A stretch of DNA of 64,000 nucleotides from Chalara sp. BL73 (Eukaryota > Ascomycota > Leotiomycetes > Helotiales), in assembly GCA_918026815.1 (NCBI GenBank), contig CAKJVC010000201.1:62001-126000 (forward strand), given 5' to 3'. Shown here piece by piece: positions 11,509 to 23,330 of this stretch; the stretch's first letter is position 1; every line of letters starts with the position of its first letter. The notes below the pieces were generated by a model. That model worked only from the letters and a program-made list of their open reading frames with translations, was not told the DNA's origin and ran no database searches. Made by a program: the position numbers and the translations under genes.

Positions 11509-12634
11509 ATGCCGACCTATCTCGTACATGGTTTTCGTTGGCAGCGTCCGAACATCCGTATCCATATCATTCTCCATGACCTAGAAGATGCGGCTCCAGA
11601 ATGGTAATCCTATCCTACCATTCCTTCTCCGGCCCCAAAGTATCCAAGAGCCACGACATATATTTAAAGAGTCTATTCTGTCTGAATGAAACCCACCCTA
11701 AGAATATGTTTTGTTGCTTGCGAAGAGCCCCCGACCGCTTGACATTTTCTCAAGTACGAGTGCTAATTTGCTGAGTAGGATAGTGGCTCCTGCAACCTCA
11801 ATCACAATTCTGAACTCATTCTATTCTATGTATGATTTTCTTCCTCCGAGCAATCCGCCCACGGCAGTATATGCTCCGTTTATCAAAGGCGAATCTCCGA
11901 ATGACGATGTTCCGCCACCAGTACCGCCAAAAAATCTTACAAAAAACAACAAATCAGTGGCATCTTTGCGGTCGGCTGGCCAGATGCATCGATCGACGAA
12001 GTCGGAAACTGGATTAGCGGCTATGACCACGCAGAGACCAACCACAAGTGGATACGCACCAAATGGGAGTAAGCAAAGTACAGGCTTTGGCTCAGTGAAT
12101 GATACACGGACCAGGCCTCCGCCATTCAATGAATGGAGTGTTGTGAAGCTATTGGAGCAATATAATCCTGAAGATATGCGCACTGTCAGCCAGCCACATG
12201 CATACGTCGGAGATTATATGGTTGAGGTCAAACTTGGTGCTTCTGTGACCGAAGAGATGGCCAAGTATGAGGCCAAGCAGAGGGCGGAGGAACCCGTCCT
12301 AAAGGACATTCAGGCGGCTTCCGGAACTTCTGGATCAGCCACGGTCAGCTCTACTAGAGAGGCCGGAAGCCCTACCAGTATGAGCGCGAGGGAAATTCGG
12401 AGGAAAAGCAGACGATTAGGATGGTTTGAGAAGCTGAGAGATGGATTACAAAAGGGTGAAGATATCGGATGGCATGTTGTAGTCTGTGGTGATGAGGAGA
12501 GGACCTCGCCGTCGCTGGAGTTGCATAGAGAGGAGATAATGCGTAATGAGAGTGAAGAGCACCACCAAAGAATTCTGAAAAGTGGCGGTAGAAAAGGCTT
12601 CTTCGGACGAAAAAGGTCGGTCGTTGAGCAGTAA
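11509..12634 (+). CDS. FlbE-like conserved fungal protein (copy A, intact)
   Basis: Two exons, 11509-11603 and 11779-12634, split inside a Trp codon (TG/G). The 175-bp intron has donor GTAATC, branch GCTAATTTG and acceptor GAGTAG. The product is 316 residues. The N-terminus (MPTYLVHGFRWQR, then RIHIILHDLEDAAPEW) continues across the splice into IVAPATSITILNSFY. After a disordered Pro/Ser/Thr linker come EQYNPEDM with YVGDYMVEVKLG, then WFEKLRDGLQKGEDIGWHVV with VCGDEER. This two-block arrangement resembles fungal proteins annotated as FlbE-type developmental regulators; I am moderately sure of the resemblance and not of the function. It converges with DPH5, 154 bp away. It differs from copy B by keeping two six-A runs (11929-11934, 11941-11946) that preserve the frame. 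Confidence 0.75.
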
Positions 12635-12788
12635 TAAATTAATATTTGGTATTAGCGCGGAGTTGGCAGGTAAATTTCTATATATCAGGATATCAATTGA
12701 TGAACATAACATTGGGATCACGGATACCATTCCAATTTATTAACCAGGCCGAACTAAGAGGTTGAATTTGGATTATCAATTCATATTT

Positions 12789-13775
12789 TTATTGTTTTCC
12801 CGCATAATCTCTTGACCAGATTCGATCCCAATTCTCCTTGTCAACCGCAAATTCTCTCACATAATCACTCTCTAGCTCATGCGTCCTACTTCCGAGCAGG
12901 ACCAAGCTATGGAGAGGCCCACCAAGTACTTCATCCGCATCGCAGAGCTCCTTCAGTGTTCCGCTTACAAACTTCTCAGTCTTGCCTCCCACACGAGCAG
13001 CACCAACGGCAAGACTCTCCTCTCCATATACCCCATCTTTGCCCTCCGCCTCCTCCTTTTTGATTTGCTCAATCTCTAACATTTGTTGCGCACATTGACC
13101 AACCGTCATGTACCGTGGTGGCTCGTAAATCTTGCGCCCCCTTGCCATATTTTCCAGGCTTTGTTCTTTGACTTTTATGTCTAATAGCACCAAAGTATGC
13201 AATCCAATACCTCTATTCTCGCGAATGCGATCGTGGAAGGATGCTGGTTTCCATGAGTCCGTAAAAAATACCATCGACACCGTCTGTCCAAAATTATAAA
13301 GTTGCAAACCGGTTGCTCCAATTGCAGACATAATCGAGGCATTCGGAATGGTAGAGATGGGGATCTTAAGCTCACGAGCTCGTAGGACAAGATCTGTATG
13401 TGTGGTTGCCCTTCATGTTTCATTAGCAATTTATGTCGCAAAACCTCTATTGGAAATTTACCCAAATGGATCCCCCACTACCAGAAAAGCAACATCGACA
13501 TCTTGGGCTCCATTCAGAATCTCATCACTCGCGGACTCCACCATCTCCCTATCTGCGATAATGACTTCTCGTCCATAGTATGTCTCCTACTGTGCATTAG
13601 CGTTAGCTCGAGCTTTCATTGCTGACGCAAAGTATCTTACAAGGATAGATTTGTCGACTAGGAGAATGCTAGTGTAGGCCTCAAGATAGACTCGGGATGC
13701 CTTCTTGACGACCTCGAGTCCTTTCACAGTGATATCTGTCTCATCTGAGAGACCCAGTCCTATTAAGTAGAGCAT
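12789..13775 (-). CDS. DPH5: Diphthine methyl ester synthase (copy A, intact)
   Basis: Three exons: 13641-13775, 13462-13586 and 12789-13410. The introns (GTAAGA to CAGTAG and GTAAAT to GAAG) join in phase, giving 293 residues, close to the usual 270-300. The N-terminus [16 protein letters not shown], then LVVGDPFG spliced to ATTHTDL and [16 protein letters not shown], are hallmark SAM-binding and active-site stretches of this methylase. The enzyme methylates the 3-amino-3-carboxypropyl group on the eEF2 histidine during diphthamide synthesis in the cytosol. The gene is divergent from SNU23, 227 bp away. The frame is intact here, whereas copy B has lost single bases in a T-run and an A-run. 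Confidence 0.93.
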
Positions 13776-14002
13776 GTTGTGCTGGACAGGATATATGGTG
13801 GGGTGAATTTTATCCTCGAATTTTGCCCCGCAGCCTCCAGGCGGGAGAGAGGCGGACAAGCGGCCGCTGATTCTTGCATAGAGCGAGCTTTGAGCTTTAT
13901 AACTTCGAAGCTTCAGAACCACACCCCTTGACGGTACGCCATATTCTCTAGAGTCACAAACCAAGATTGAATATCATAGGAGCGCACTTCGAATCTACAA
14001 TC
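13776..14002. promoter_or_regulatory. Bidirectional promoter DPH5/SNU23
   Basis: 227 bp between the divergent start codons; it must hold both core promoters. It is moderately GC-rich, contains a GCGGCCGC palindrome near 13860, and has no clear TATA box. The same arrangement repeats in copy B at 20778-21004. Confidence 0.6.
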
Positions 14003-14711
14003 ATGTCGGAGAAGAAAGGGGCGTACGAGAATGCGGCCGCAGACACGGACTTTCGAAAAAAATATGACCGCGCCGAATATGCGCAAAAAGCTGTCGAGCG
14101 CGAGGCCAAAGAGAAGGAAGAGAGAAAAAGCGCGATATGAGGCCAAGCTTGCGGGCAAGAAATACTACAAGCCATTGACCGGTGAAGAGACGCTCACACA
14201 AGCGCGCATGGAGAAGTTGGACGTCGCCGGCAATGTGGGCAAAGTGACCCTAATGCCAGCTGGGGCAGCGACAGGAAAGCGTGGTCGTGGTGCGGGAAAC
14301 TACTGTGAAGATTGCGATTTGACATTCAAGGATAATATGCAATGGGTCGAACACATCAATAGCATGCAGCATCTGCGCGCCATCGGACAGACTGGCGAAG
14401 TTAAGAGAGCCACAACAGAAGAAGTAAGACAAAGAATCGATGCTATTTGGGAAAAGCTGCAGGAAGAGAAGAAAGGTGATGCGCAAACTCTTGAAGAGAG
14501 GCTAGAGATCCGGAAGGAAGAAGACGAGAAGGTAAGGGAGGAGAGGAGGATAAAGCGGCAGCAATTGGCAGAACGTAAGAGGGAGGAGAAGGAGAAAGAG
14601 GCGAAGATAAAACAGGAATATGGGGAGGATGTCAGAATTGAAGGCGAACATGATGAGGACGATATGATGGCGAGCATGGGTATTGTCGGATTTGGCTCGT
14701 CTAAGAAATGA
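14003..14711 (+). pseudogene. SNU23 homologue, copy A, frameshifted
   Basis: Same gene as the intact copy at 21005-21712. Here the A-run at 14125-14129 has five bases instead of four, which shifts the frame after residue 40 (within the KEKEERK stretch). Everything downstream, including the zinc finger and C-terminal coiled coil, is otherwise identical to copy B in the shifted frame. The lesion is a single homopolymer base, so a sequencing or assembly error is as likely as true inactivation. Confidence 0.85.
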
Positions 14712-15793
14712 TTACCCAAAAGTCACATTGAATTTAGCGATGGCGTTGCGGCTGTGGGAAACAGATATCAATCATAAAATTTGACGAAGCACGAGAAGAT
14801 TTCCGGTTTCAAGTAACTATAGGCAGTTTTCTGCTCATGAGAAATGCTTGTTTCCACGTCCTCAGAATGGCTGGATATGGATCATGGGTACTAAATGCCT
14901 ACGCTATTCCCGAGAACAGTATGAACAGTATTGGCAGGCAAAGAGTGTTCATTCTCAGGATTAGCAGATAAGGTGCAATTATAACTCAGCTTTTCAGTAT
15001 TGAACTAAGGGCTCCGAGCTATTACACCCAAAAGAATCTCCCTGAACTCGGGGTCGAATAATATGAAGAGCGAATTGATGATTGACAGGTCGTAGCTAGC
15101 CAGAGGTATGATGAATATCCTATGGAAGGAGAGTTCAGAGGTTCAAAAAGTGCTGCTAGCATTTGGAAGGCGAATTAGTCTGGCTGAAAACCCTCCAGAG
15201 CGGAATTTCCACCAAGCTACCTACCACGGTCCCGAACACGATGAGGCTCACTGGTTACTTAGATATCTTTACATCTTGACAGCGATGCTAAGCATAGGCT
15301 ACAACCTTCATAGCTGCCTTGCTCCACAGCCGATGATAGCTCCACAAAAGTAAAGATATTTTATGAATCTGGTTGTGCAACCTCGTTTATATCAAGCTTC
15401 CGTAAAGTCACCGGACCTTTTCTGTTTCTCATTTCTTGTTTCTGATATCTTAGCAGGTACGCTCGAGAATGAGTCTCGGTGAAAATTCCAATCTCTGGAA
15501 CAGTTGGTGCTGAAATTCGTTAGGAGCTAGCTGGAAACGTCATCTTACCGGTCAGCTCTGGAAGCGACAATACAGAACGATGAAGATTCCGTTTTGGCAT
15601 GTAAAACATATCATTGTCATTTCTACAAAGGTAAATGCTCGAATCTTATTACAACCATTGCATATCAACACCAACGCTTCATCTTCTCGTAAACTCACAA
15701 AATATCAGATTTCTCAAAACTTGATACTCACTGATCAAACAACTCATTTCTATACACAAACAATCACAATACAACAACCTCGAATCAGCCACC
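14712..15793. other. Intergenic region in copy A
   Basis: No supported gene. Short open frames here (for example 15108-15353) are identical in copy B but have no recognisable features. The last 200 bases, CA-rich before the ATG at 15794, look like the leader of the small membrane-protein gene. Confidence 0.45.
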
Positions 15794-16329
15794 ATGTTTT
15801 CCTCCAGTGTCGTAAAATCAGCAATGTATGTAGCTCCCTCATCTTCCAGCACATTCAGCCCATCCATCCCTCGCTCCGTATCTAACCATACCCAAACAGC
15901 GGACAAATCAACGCAACCGTATACTCAAACTTCGAAGGCACGCCGGTTGAGAACACCATGAGCCAATTCGTTGTCGAGCTGATGAACGAGGAACGCGACC
16001 GCGCGGCAGCCATCCTACTCCGTGAGCAAGCGATATGGGAACGATCGATGCGCCAGGACATCCGGGACTGGCTCGTCATGGTGCTCATCGCGCTTCTCCT
16101 CTTTTGGGGACAGGAACTCGTCCAGGCCATTTTCTTTGGTACTGTGGAGGAGGTGGTGGTGGTGCAGGAAGAGAAGGAAGAAGAGGAGGAGGGGGGTGTG
16201 GTGGAAGAATATAGAGAGAATCGCCTTGTGCTAGATGTCAAGATCTGCATCAATAGTGAGGAGGTCGATATGGAGTCGGATAGTGAGGGCCTTGAAACGG
16301 CAGGCTCTACGCTTGCCGGAGATAGCTAG
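15794..16329 (+). CDS. Small single-pass membrane protein, copy A
   Basis: Exon 1 (15794-15825) starts in the context CCACCATG. A GTATGT donor, CTAAC branch and ACAG acceptor join it in phase to 15900-16329, giving 153 residues. A short N-terminus (MFSSSVVKSA) is followed by an amphipathic charged helix (NEERDRAAAILLREQAIWE). One hydrophobic segment (about residues 78-95, DWLVMVLIALLLFWGQELV) comes next. The C-terminal tail is strongly acidic, with a Glu-rich run (EEKEEEEEGG). I do not recognise the family. Topology cannot be fixed from sequence alone. Both copies of this gene are intact. Confidence 0.6.
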
Positions 16330-18063
16330 GACGAGGCTTGAAAGGCTGCCATGTGCGACTGTGATGGTATAACTTATCGGAATAGAAAGACGGGCCGTTA
16401 AGTAGTCCCAAGCGCGCAAAGAATTGTACTATTCTGTACTAAAAAAGCATTTCTCTGTGATCCTTCTATCCTTTCTGCTTTCCCATCTAATTAGCACCAG
16501 CGAAATAAACCCAAAGCGCCCAAATCCCACAAGCATGACCACAACAACCACCCTAAAACCACACAATCAGCGCTCCTTCGTGAGATACCGCTGCTCTATC
16601 AGAGAGGCAAAAGACAAAGGCAGCCTCCCACTTCCACTACCCAAACACCTCAACCGACGCCCAAAACCCCAAAGACGCACCCCCACGAACTACAGAAAAC
16701 GCCCGCTAAAGCCCCAGCGGATCCCAAAGAAATCCTACCAAGAACCGAAAAAATGCAGGATATCTAAAAACTTAACGAAAGGGGCTGTAAGCGAGCGCGC
16801 CAAGATACCTGATCCAGGGGGAACGTGTTATACCCAGGCCCATCAAGAAGCCATATAAAAAGGAGCCATCGCCCGCTGGAGCGTTCGGTATGCGCCATGC
16901 AAAGGAACCCGTTGACAGCGCGAACAAGAACCCCGAACCTACCTGGCGGCCGTGAAATCCCACGCATACGTACGTACATACGCATGCCGCAAGATCCCAA
17001 CTACGCGGAACCAAACGCTGCGGCACCCAGCCGCGATCCGTATGCCTACCCCCCACCGGGAAAGATCATGACGTGACAAGGCCCGCCGTTCGGTTCGGGC
17101 GGTAGGAAGAAAAAAGAAGAAGAAGAAAAAGACGAATGCGCAGACACAGAGGCGGGAGCGGGATGAGATCTGCGCGGCGAGCTGCCTCTGCATTACTAGC
17201 CCGCGCGGATGCTCCCGGGGCGCATATCACGCACTGCATATCACGCGCTCGGGATCTACGTGGGAGGGAAAGCTTGATACGTCAGGACGCGGCCGGGCTG
17301 CTTCGGGCAGATCGCAAAACGTCGAGGAGCGTGGCGTCCTCGGATTTTCGTTCATCTGGATCGTCGGGGGTTATGGGGGCAGATACGTGCATGTGTTGAA
17401 ATAGTAGCCGGTGCATACGCTACCTAGGACTTACTAACCATTCTTTGCCTTCACTTGAGAGGAGTTGTCTAGCACGCTTTCCTAAAACCGTATAGAAGCC
17501 AACGACTGATATCAAGTTGCAAGTCTCGAAACATGATCATGATTTGAATGCTTTTGAATTTCCATCCCCGTATTCTACACCGCTGGCCGCCGATACCCAA
17601 TAGCACCGGACCATCATGCTCCTCCTACCAGCCTCCCATGTCTCCCTCCCTATATTCCACTCTTCCAGACGGCTCTCCATCATCGCTCAAAGATCGAATC
17701 CAGAGCACCATCATCACCTCCAGAGAGAAATGAAAATCTTCAAAACATCCATCGAGGATAAGGAAAAAGGAAAAAAGAGGTCTATATACACATTACTGTC
17801 TTTCCCTAGGAAGTATCGTGGCCAGCTGTGTGTAGTCTGCCTCCACATTCGCGAAAATCTAAAAATCCGGCGCAAATGTGCAAAGAATTGAGAAATTAAA
17901 GCACCAGGCACCTCGCCAGGTCCGAAATCCTGGACGAGATACGACGCAAAGAAAAATGTACAAAGATCATTTCGCTCATATCAGTTTCGCGCCATCCATC
18001 CAATTACGCCATACCCCGATCGTGCTGCAAAGGCTAATCCAAATTCCATTTTCGATCTAGAAA
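16330..18063. other. Intergenic region in copy A
   Basis: A GC-rich patch (about 16890-17390) contains many purine/pyrimidine runs and no coherent gene; the apparent frames differ between the copies because of homopolymer changes. The rest (17400-18063) probably represents the 3' UTR side of the SH3 gene. Confidence 0.45.
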
Positions 18064-18495
18064 TCACAAGGCCTGACCTACGGGCTTTCTATGCACTACG
18101 CTAGCGGCAGCTGGTGGAGGACCCGAGTGTTCAACGGCGGAATTCAGGGGCTTGGATTGGGAGGGCTATTGCGACGATCAGGGTTTTGAGTGGCGGAATT
18201 GCTGCGAGATCGGTTTTGGCTGTTTGGTGATGCAGGAGCCTGTGGATTGTACTTAGGCCCATTTGGTGTCATGGGTCTAGCTTGTTGACCGTTAGGAGTC
18301 ATCGGTCTGGCTTGCTGGCTGCCATTGGGAGTCATTGGACGGGGACCTTGGTTCATAGACGGAGATTGAGGACGTGGTTGTTGTCCCGGGACCCGCTTGC
18401 CTGGAGGTGGGGACCGCGAGGACCATTTTGCTGAGGACGCGGCTTAACGGGGCGGGTGGAGAGGCATGTTCGAGGGCAAACACCTTGTCGAGACC
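18064..18495 (-). pseudogene. 3' fragment of the SH3-domain gene (copy A end)
   Basis: Matches exon 2 of the gene at 25078-26854 from its stop codon (18064-18066) up to 22 bp short of the exon's 5' end, where the duplication breaks. It has no promoter, no exon 1 and no SH3 N-terminal half. G-runs near 18147 and 18410 are one base shorter than in copy B and break the frame. Its 5' end abuts copy B of the FlbE-like gene head to head. Confidence 0.9.
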
Positions 18496-18514
18496 AGTAA
18501 TATTATTTTGCACG

Positions 18515-19638
18515 ATGCCGACCTATCTCGTACATGGTTTTCGTTGGCAGCGTCCGAACATCCGTATCCATATCATTCTCCATGACCTAGAAGATGCGGC
18601 TCCAGAATGGTAATCCTATCCTACCATTCCTTCTCCGGCCCCAAAGTATCCAAGAGCCACGACATATATTTAAAGAGTCTATTCTGTCTGAATGAAACCC
18701 ACCCTAAGAATATGTTTTGTTGCTTGCGAAGAGCCCCCGACCGCTTGACATTTTCTCAAGTACGAGTGCTAATTTGCTGAGTAGGATAGTGGCTCCTGCA
18801 ACCTCAATCACAATTCTGAACTCATTCTATTCTATGTATGATTTTCTTCCTCCGAGCAATCCGCCCACGGCAGTATATGCTCCGTTTATCAAAGGCGAAT
18901 CTCCGAATGACGATGTTCCGCCACCAGTACCGCCAAAAATCTTACAAAAACAACAAATCAGTGGCATCTTTGCGGTCGGCTGGCCAGATGCATCGATCGA
19001 CGAAGTCGGAAACTGGATTAGCGGCTATGACCACGCAGAGACCAACCACAAGTGGATACGCACCAAATGGGAGTAAGCAAAGTACAGGCTTTGGCTCAGT
19101 GAATGATACACGGACCAGGCCTCCGCCATTCAATGAATGGAGTGTTGTGAAGCTATTGGAGCAATATAATCCTGAAGATATGCGCACTGTCAGCCAGCCA
19201 CATGCATACGTCGGAGATTATATGGTTGAGGTCAAACTTGGTGCTTCTGTGACCGAAGAGATGGCCAAGTATGAGGCCAAGCAGAGGGCGGAGGAACCCG
19301 TCCTAAAGGACATTCAGGCGGCTTCCGGAACTTCTGGATCAGCCACGGTCAGCTCTACTAGAGAGGCCGGAAGCCCTACCAGTATGAGCGCGAGGGAAAT
19401 TCGGAGGAAAAGCAGACGATTAGGATGGTTTGAGAAGCTGAGAGATGGATTACAAAAGGGTGAAGATATCGGATGGCATGTTGTAGTCTGTGGTGATGAG
19501 GAGAGGACCTCGCCGTCGCTGGAGTTGCATAGAGAGGAGATAATGCGTAATGAGAGTGAAGAGCACCACCAAAGAATTCTGAAAAGTGGCGGTAGAAAAG
19601 GCTTCTTCGGACGAAAAAGGTCGGTCGTTGAGCAGTAA
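18515..19638 (+). pseudogene. FlbE-like protein gene, copy B, frameshifted
   Basis: Second copy of 11509-12634 with exons at 18515-18609 and 18785-19638. The A-runs at 18935-18939 and 18946-18950 each have five bases instead of six. The two losses throw the frame off within the Pro-rich linker, and the conserved second half is readable only in another frame. Only 20 bp of native upstream sequence is present; beyond that lies the reversed SH3 fragment, so it also lacks its own promoter. Confidence 0.85.
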
Positions 19639-19792
19639 TAAATTAATATTTGGTATTAGCGCGGAGTTGGCAGGTAAATTTCTATATATCAGGATATCAA
19701 TTGATGAACATAACATTGGGATCACGGATACCATTCCAATTTATTAACCAGGCCGAACTAAGAGGTTGAATTTGGATTATCAATTCATATTT

Positions 19793-20777
19793 TTATTGTT
19801 TTCCCGCATAATCTCTTGACCAGATTCGATCCCAATTCTCCTTGTCAACCGCAAATTCTCTCACATAATCACTCTCTAGCTCATGCGTCCTACTTCCGAG
19901 CAGGACCAAGCTATGGAGAGGCCCACCAAGTACTTCATCCGCATCGCAGAGCTCCTTCAGTGTTCCGCTTACAAACTTCTCAGTCTTGCCTCCCACACGA
20001 GCAGCACCAACGGCAAGACTCTCCTCTCCATATACCCCATCTTTGCCCTCCGCCTCCTCCTTTTGATTTGCTCAATCTCTAACATTTGTTGCGCACATTG
20101 ACCAACCGTCATGTACCGTGGTGGCTCGTAAATCTTGCGCCCCCTTGCCATATTTTCCAGGCTTTGTTCTTTGACTTTTATGTCTAATAGCACCAAAGTA
20201 TGCAATCCAATACCTCTATTCTCGCGAATGCGATCGTGGAAGGATGCTGGTTTCCATGAGTCCGTAAAAATACCATCGACACCGTCTGTCCAAAATTATA
20301 AAGTTGCAAACCGGTTGCTCCAATTGCAGACATAATCGAGGCATTCGGAATGGTAGAGATGGGGATCTTAAGCTCACGAGCTCGTAGGACAAGATCTGTA
20401 TGTGTGGTTGCCCTTCATGTTTCATTAGCAATTTATGTCGCAAAACCTCTATTGGAAATTTACCCAAATGGATCCCCCACTACCAGAAAAGCAACATCGA
20501 CATCTTGGGCTCCATTCAGAATCTCATCACTCGCGGACTCCACCATCTCCCTATCTGCGATAATGACTTCTCGTCCATAGTATGTCTCCTACTGTGCATT
20601 AGCGTTAGCTCGAGCTTTCATTGCTGACGCAAAGTATCTTACAAGGATAGATTTGTCGACTAGGAGAATGCTAGTGTAGGCCTCAAGATAGACTCGGGAT
20701 GCCTTCTTGACGACCTCGAGTCCTTTCACAGTGATATCTGTCTCATCTGAGAGACCCAGTCCTATTAAGTAGAGCAT
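19793..20777 (-). pseudogene. DPH5, copy B, frameshifted
   Basis: Second copy of DPH5 (12789-13775). The T-run at 20061-20064 has four bases instead of five and the A-run at 20266-20270 has five instead of six. Together they break exon 3 after the TVSMVF and EIEQIK regions. Exons 1 and 2 are unchanged. Confidence 0.85.
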
Positions 20778-21004
20778 GTTGTGCTGGACAGGATATATGG
20801 TGGGGTGAATTTTATCCTCGAATTTTGCCCCGCAGCCTCCAGGCGGGAGAGAGGCGGACAAGCGGCCGCTGATTCTTGCATAGAGCGAGCTTTGAGCTTT
20901 ATAACTTCGAAGCTTCAGAACCACACCCCTTGACGGTACGCCATATTCTCTAGAGTCACAAACCAAGATTGAATATCATAGGAGCGCACTTCGAATCTAC
21001 AATC

Positions 21005-21712
21005 ATGTCGGAGAAGAAAGGGGCGTACGAGAATGCGGCCGCAGACACGGACTTTCGAAAAAAATATGACCGCGCCGAATATGCGCAAAAAGCTGTCGAG
21101 CGCGAGGCCAAAGAGAAGGAAGAGAGAAAAGCGCGATATGAGGCCAAGCTTGCGGGCAAGAAATACTACAAGCCATTGACCGGTGAAGAGACGCTCACAC
21201 AAGCGCGCATGGAGAAGTTGGACGTCGCCGGCAATGTGGGCAAAGTGACCCTAATGCCAGCTGGGGCAGCGACAGGAAAGCGTGGTCGTGGTGCGGGAAA
21301 CTACTGTGAAGATTGCGATTTGACATTCAAGGATAATATGCAATGGGTCGAACACATCAATAGCATGCAGCATCTGCGCGCCATCGGACAGACTGGCGAA
21401 GTTAAGAGAGCCACAACAGAAGAAGTAAGACAAAGAATCGATGCTATTTGGGAAAAGCTGCAGGAAGAGAAGAAAGGTGATGCGCAAACTCTTGAAGAGA
21501 GGCTAGAGATCCGGAAGGAAGAAGACGAGAAGGTAAGGGAGGAGAGGAGGATAAAGCGGCAGCAATTGGCAGAACGTAAGAGGGAGGAGAAGGAGAAAGA
21601 GGCGAAGATAAAACAGGAATATGGGGAGGATGTCAGAATTGAAGGCGAACATGATGAGGACGATATGATGGCGAGCATGGGTATTGTCGGATTTGGCTCG
21701 TCTAAGAAATGA
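21005..21712 (+). CDS. SNU23: SNU23/ZMAT2-like U4/U6.U5 tri-snRNP zinc-finger protein (copy B, intact)
   Basis: Intronless gene for 235 residues starting MSEKKGAYENAAADTDFRKK. The N-terminal half is highly charged and carries the family hallmark AKLAGKKYYKPLTGEE. A U1-type C2H2 finger follows at about residues 100-124 (YCEDCDLTFKDN, then HINSMQHL, Cys-x2-Cys and His-x5-His). The C-terminal half is a long charged helix (LEERLEIRKEEDEKVREER) ending MGIVGFGSSKK. Snu23 joins the tri-snRNP and acts at 5' splice-site activation in the nucleus, and is essential in budding yeast. The start sits 227 bp from the divergent DPH5 copy. This copy is intact, while copy A has a one-base A insertion. Confidence 0.93.
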   Translation: MSEKKGAYENAAADTDFRKKYDRAEYAQKAVEREAKEKEERKARYEAKLAGKKYYKPLTGEETLTQARMEKLDVAGNVGKVTLMPAGAATGKRGRGAGNYCEDCDLTFKDNMQWVEHINSMQHLRAIGQTGEVKRATTEEVRQRIDAIWEKLQEEKKGDAQTLEERLEIRKEEDEKVREERRIKRQQLAERKREEKEKEAKIKQEYGEDVRIEGEHDEDDMMASMGIVGFGSSKK

Positions 21713-22794
21713 TTACCCAAAAGTCACATTGAATTTAGCGATGGCGTTGCGGCTGTGGGAAACAGATATCAATCATAAAATTTGACGAAGCACGAGAAGA
21801 TTTCCGGTTTCAAGTAACTATAGGCAGTTTTCTGCTCATGAGAAATGCTTGTTTCCACGTCCTCAGAATGGCTGGATATGGATCATGGGTACTAAATGCC
21901 TACGCTATTCCCGAGAACAGTATGAACAGTATTGGCAGGCAAAGAGTGTTCATTCTCAGGATTAGCAGATAAGGTGCAATTATAACTCAGCTTTTCAGTA
22001 TTGAACTAAGGGCTCCGAGCTATTACACCCAAAAGAATCTCCCTGAACTCGGGGTCGAATAATATGAAGAGCGAATTGATGATTGACAGGTCGTAGCTAG
22101 CCAGAGGTATGATGAATATCCTATGGAAGGAGAGTTCAGAGGTTCAAAAAGTGCTGCTAGCATTTGGAAGGCGAATTAGTCTGGCTGAAAACCCTCCAGA
22201 GCGGAATTTCCACCAAGCTACCTACCACGGTCCCGAACACGATGAGGCTCACTGGTTACTTAGATATCTTTACATCTTGACAGCGATGCTAAGCATAGGC
22301 TACAACCTTCATAGCTGCCTTGCTCCACAGCCGATGATAGCTCCACAAAAGTAAAGATATTTTATGAATCTGGTTGTGCAACCTCGTTTATATCAAGCTT
22401 CCGTAAAGTCACCGGACCTTTTCTGTTTCTCATTTCTTGTTTCTGATATCTTAGCAGGTACGCTCGAGAATGAGTCTCGGTGAAAATTCCAATCTCTGGA
22501 ACAGTTGGTGCTGAAATTCGTTAGGAGCTAGCTGGAAACGTCATCTTACCGGTCAGCTCTGGAAGCGACAATACAGAACGATGAAGATTCCGTTTTGGCA
22601 TGTAAAACATATCATTGTCATTTCTACAAAGGTAAATGCTCGAATCTTATTACAACCATTGCATATCAACACCAACGCTTCATCTTCTCGTAAACTCACA
22701 AAATATCAGATTTCTCAAAACTTGATACTCACTGATCAAACAACTCATTTCTATACACAAACAATCACAATACAACAACCTCGAATCAGCCACC
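21713..22794. other. Intergenic region in copy B
   Basis: Duplicate of 14712-15793; no supported gene. Confidence 0.45.
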
Positions 22795-23330
22795 ATGTTT
22801 TCCTCCAGTGTCGTAAAATCAGCAATGTATGTAGCTCCCTCATCTTCCAGCACATTCAGCCCATCCATCCCTCGCTCCGTATCTAACCATACCCAAACAG
22901 CGGACAAATCAACGCAACCGTATACTCAAACTTCGAAGGCACGCCGGTTGAGAACACCATGAGCCAATTCGTTGTCGAGCTGATGAACGAGGAACGCGAC
23001 CGCGCGGCAGCCATCCTACTCCGTGAGCAAGCGATATGGGAACGATCGATGCGCCAGGACATCCGGGACTGGCTCGTCATGGTGCTCATCGCGCTTCTCC
23101 TCTTTTGGGGACAGGAACTCGTCCAGGCCATTTTCTTTGGTACTGTGGAGGAGGTGGTGGTGGTGCAGGAAGAGAAGGAAGAAGAGGAGGAGGGGGGTGT
23201 GGTGGAAGAATATAGAGAGAATCGCCTTGTGCTAGATGTCAAGATCTGCATCAATAGTGAGGAGGTCGATATGGAGTCGGATAGTGAGGGCCTTGAAACG
23301 GCAGGCTCTACGCTTGCCGGAGATAGCTAG
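22795..23330 (+). CDS. Small single-pass membrane protein, copy B
   Basis: Exons 22795-22826 and 22901-23330 encode the same 153-residue product as the copy at 15794-16329, with no coding difference that I could see. It has the same charged N-terminal helix, single hydrophobic segment and acidic tail. Family unknown. Confidence 0.6.

Larger units (their letters stand above)
11489..18494. repeat. Direct duplication, copy A (about 7.0 kb)
   Basis: Bases 11489-18494 match 18495-25511 almost base for base over their full length. The offset starts at 7006 and drifts between about 7001 and 7017 through single-base indels in homopolymers. Copy A begins 20 bp upstream of the FlbE-like ATG and ends inside exon 2 of the SH3 gene. 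The junction at 18490-18500 reads gagac/c/agtaat, so only one base is shared between the two breakpoints. There is no target-site duplication, terminal repeat or transposase at the ends. Confidence 0.95.
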
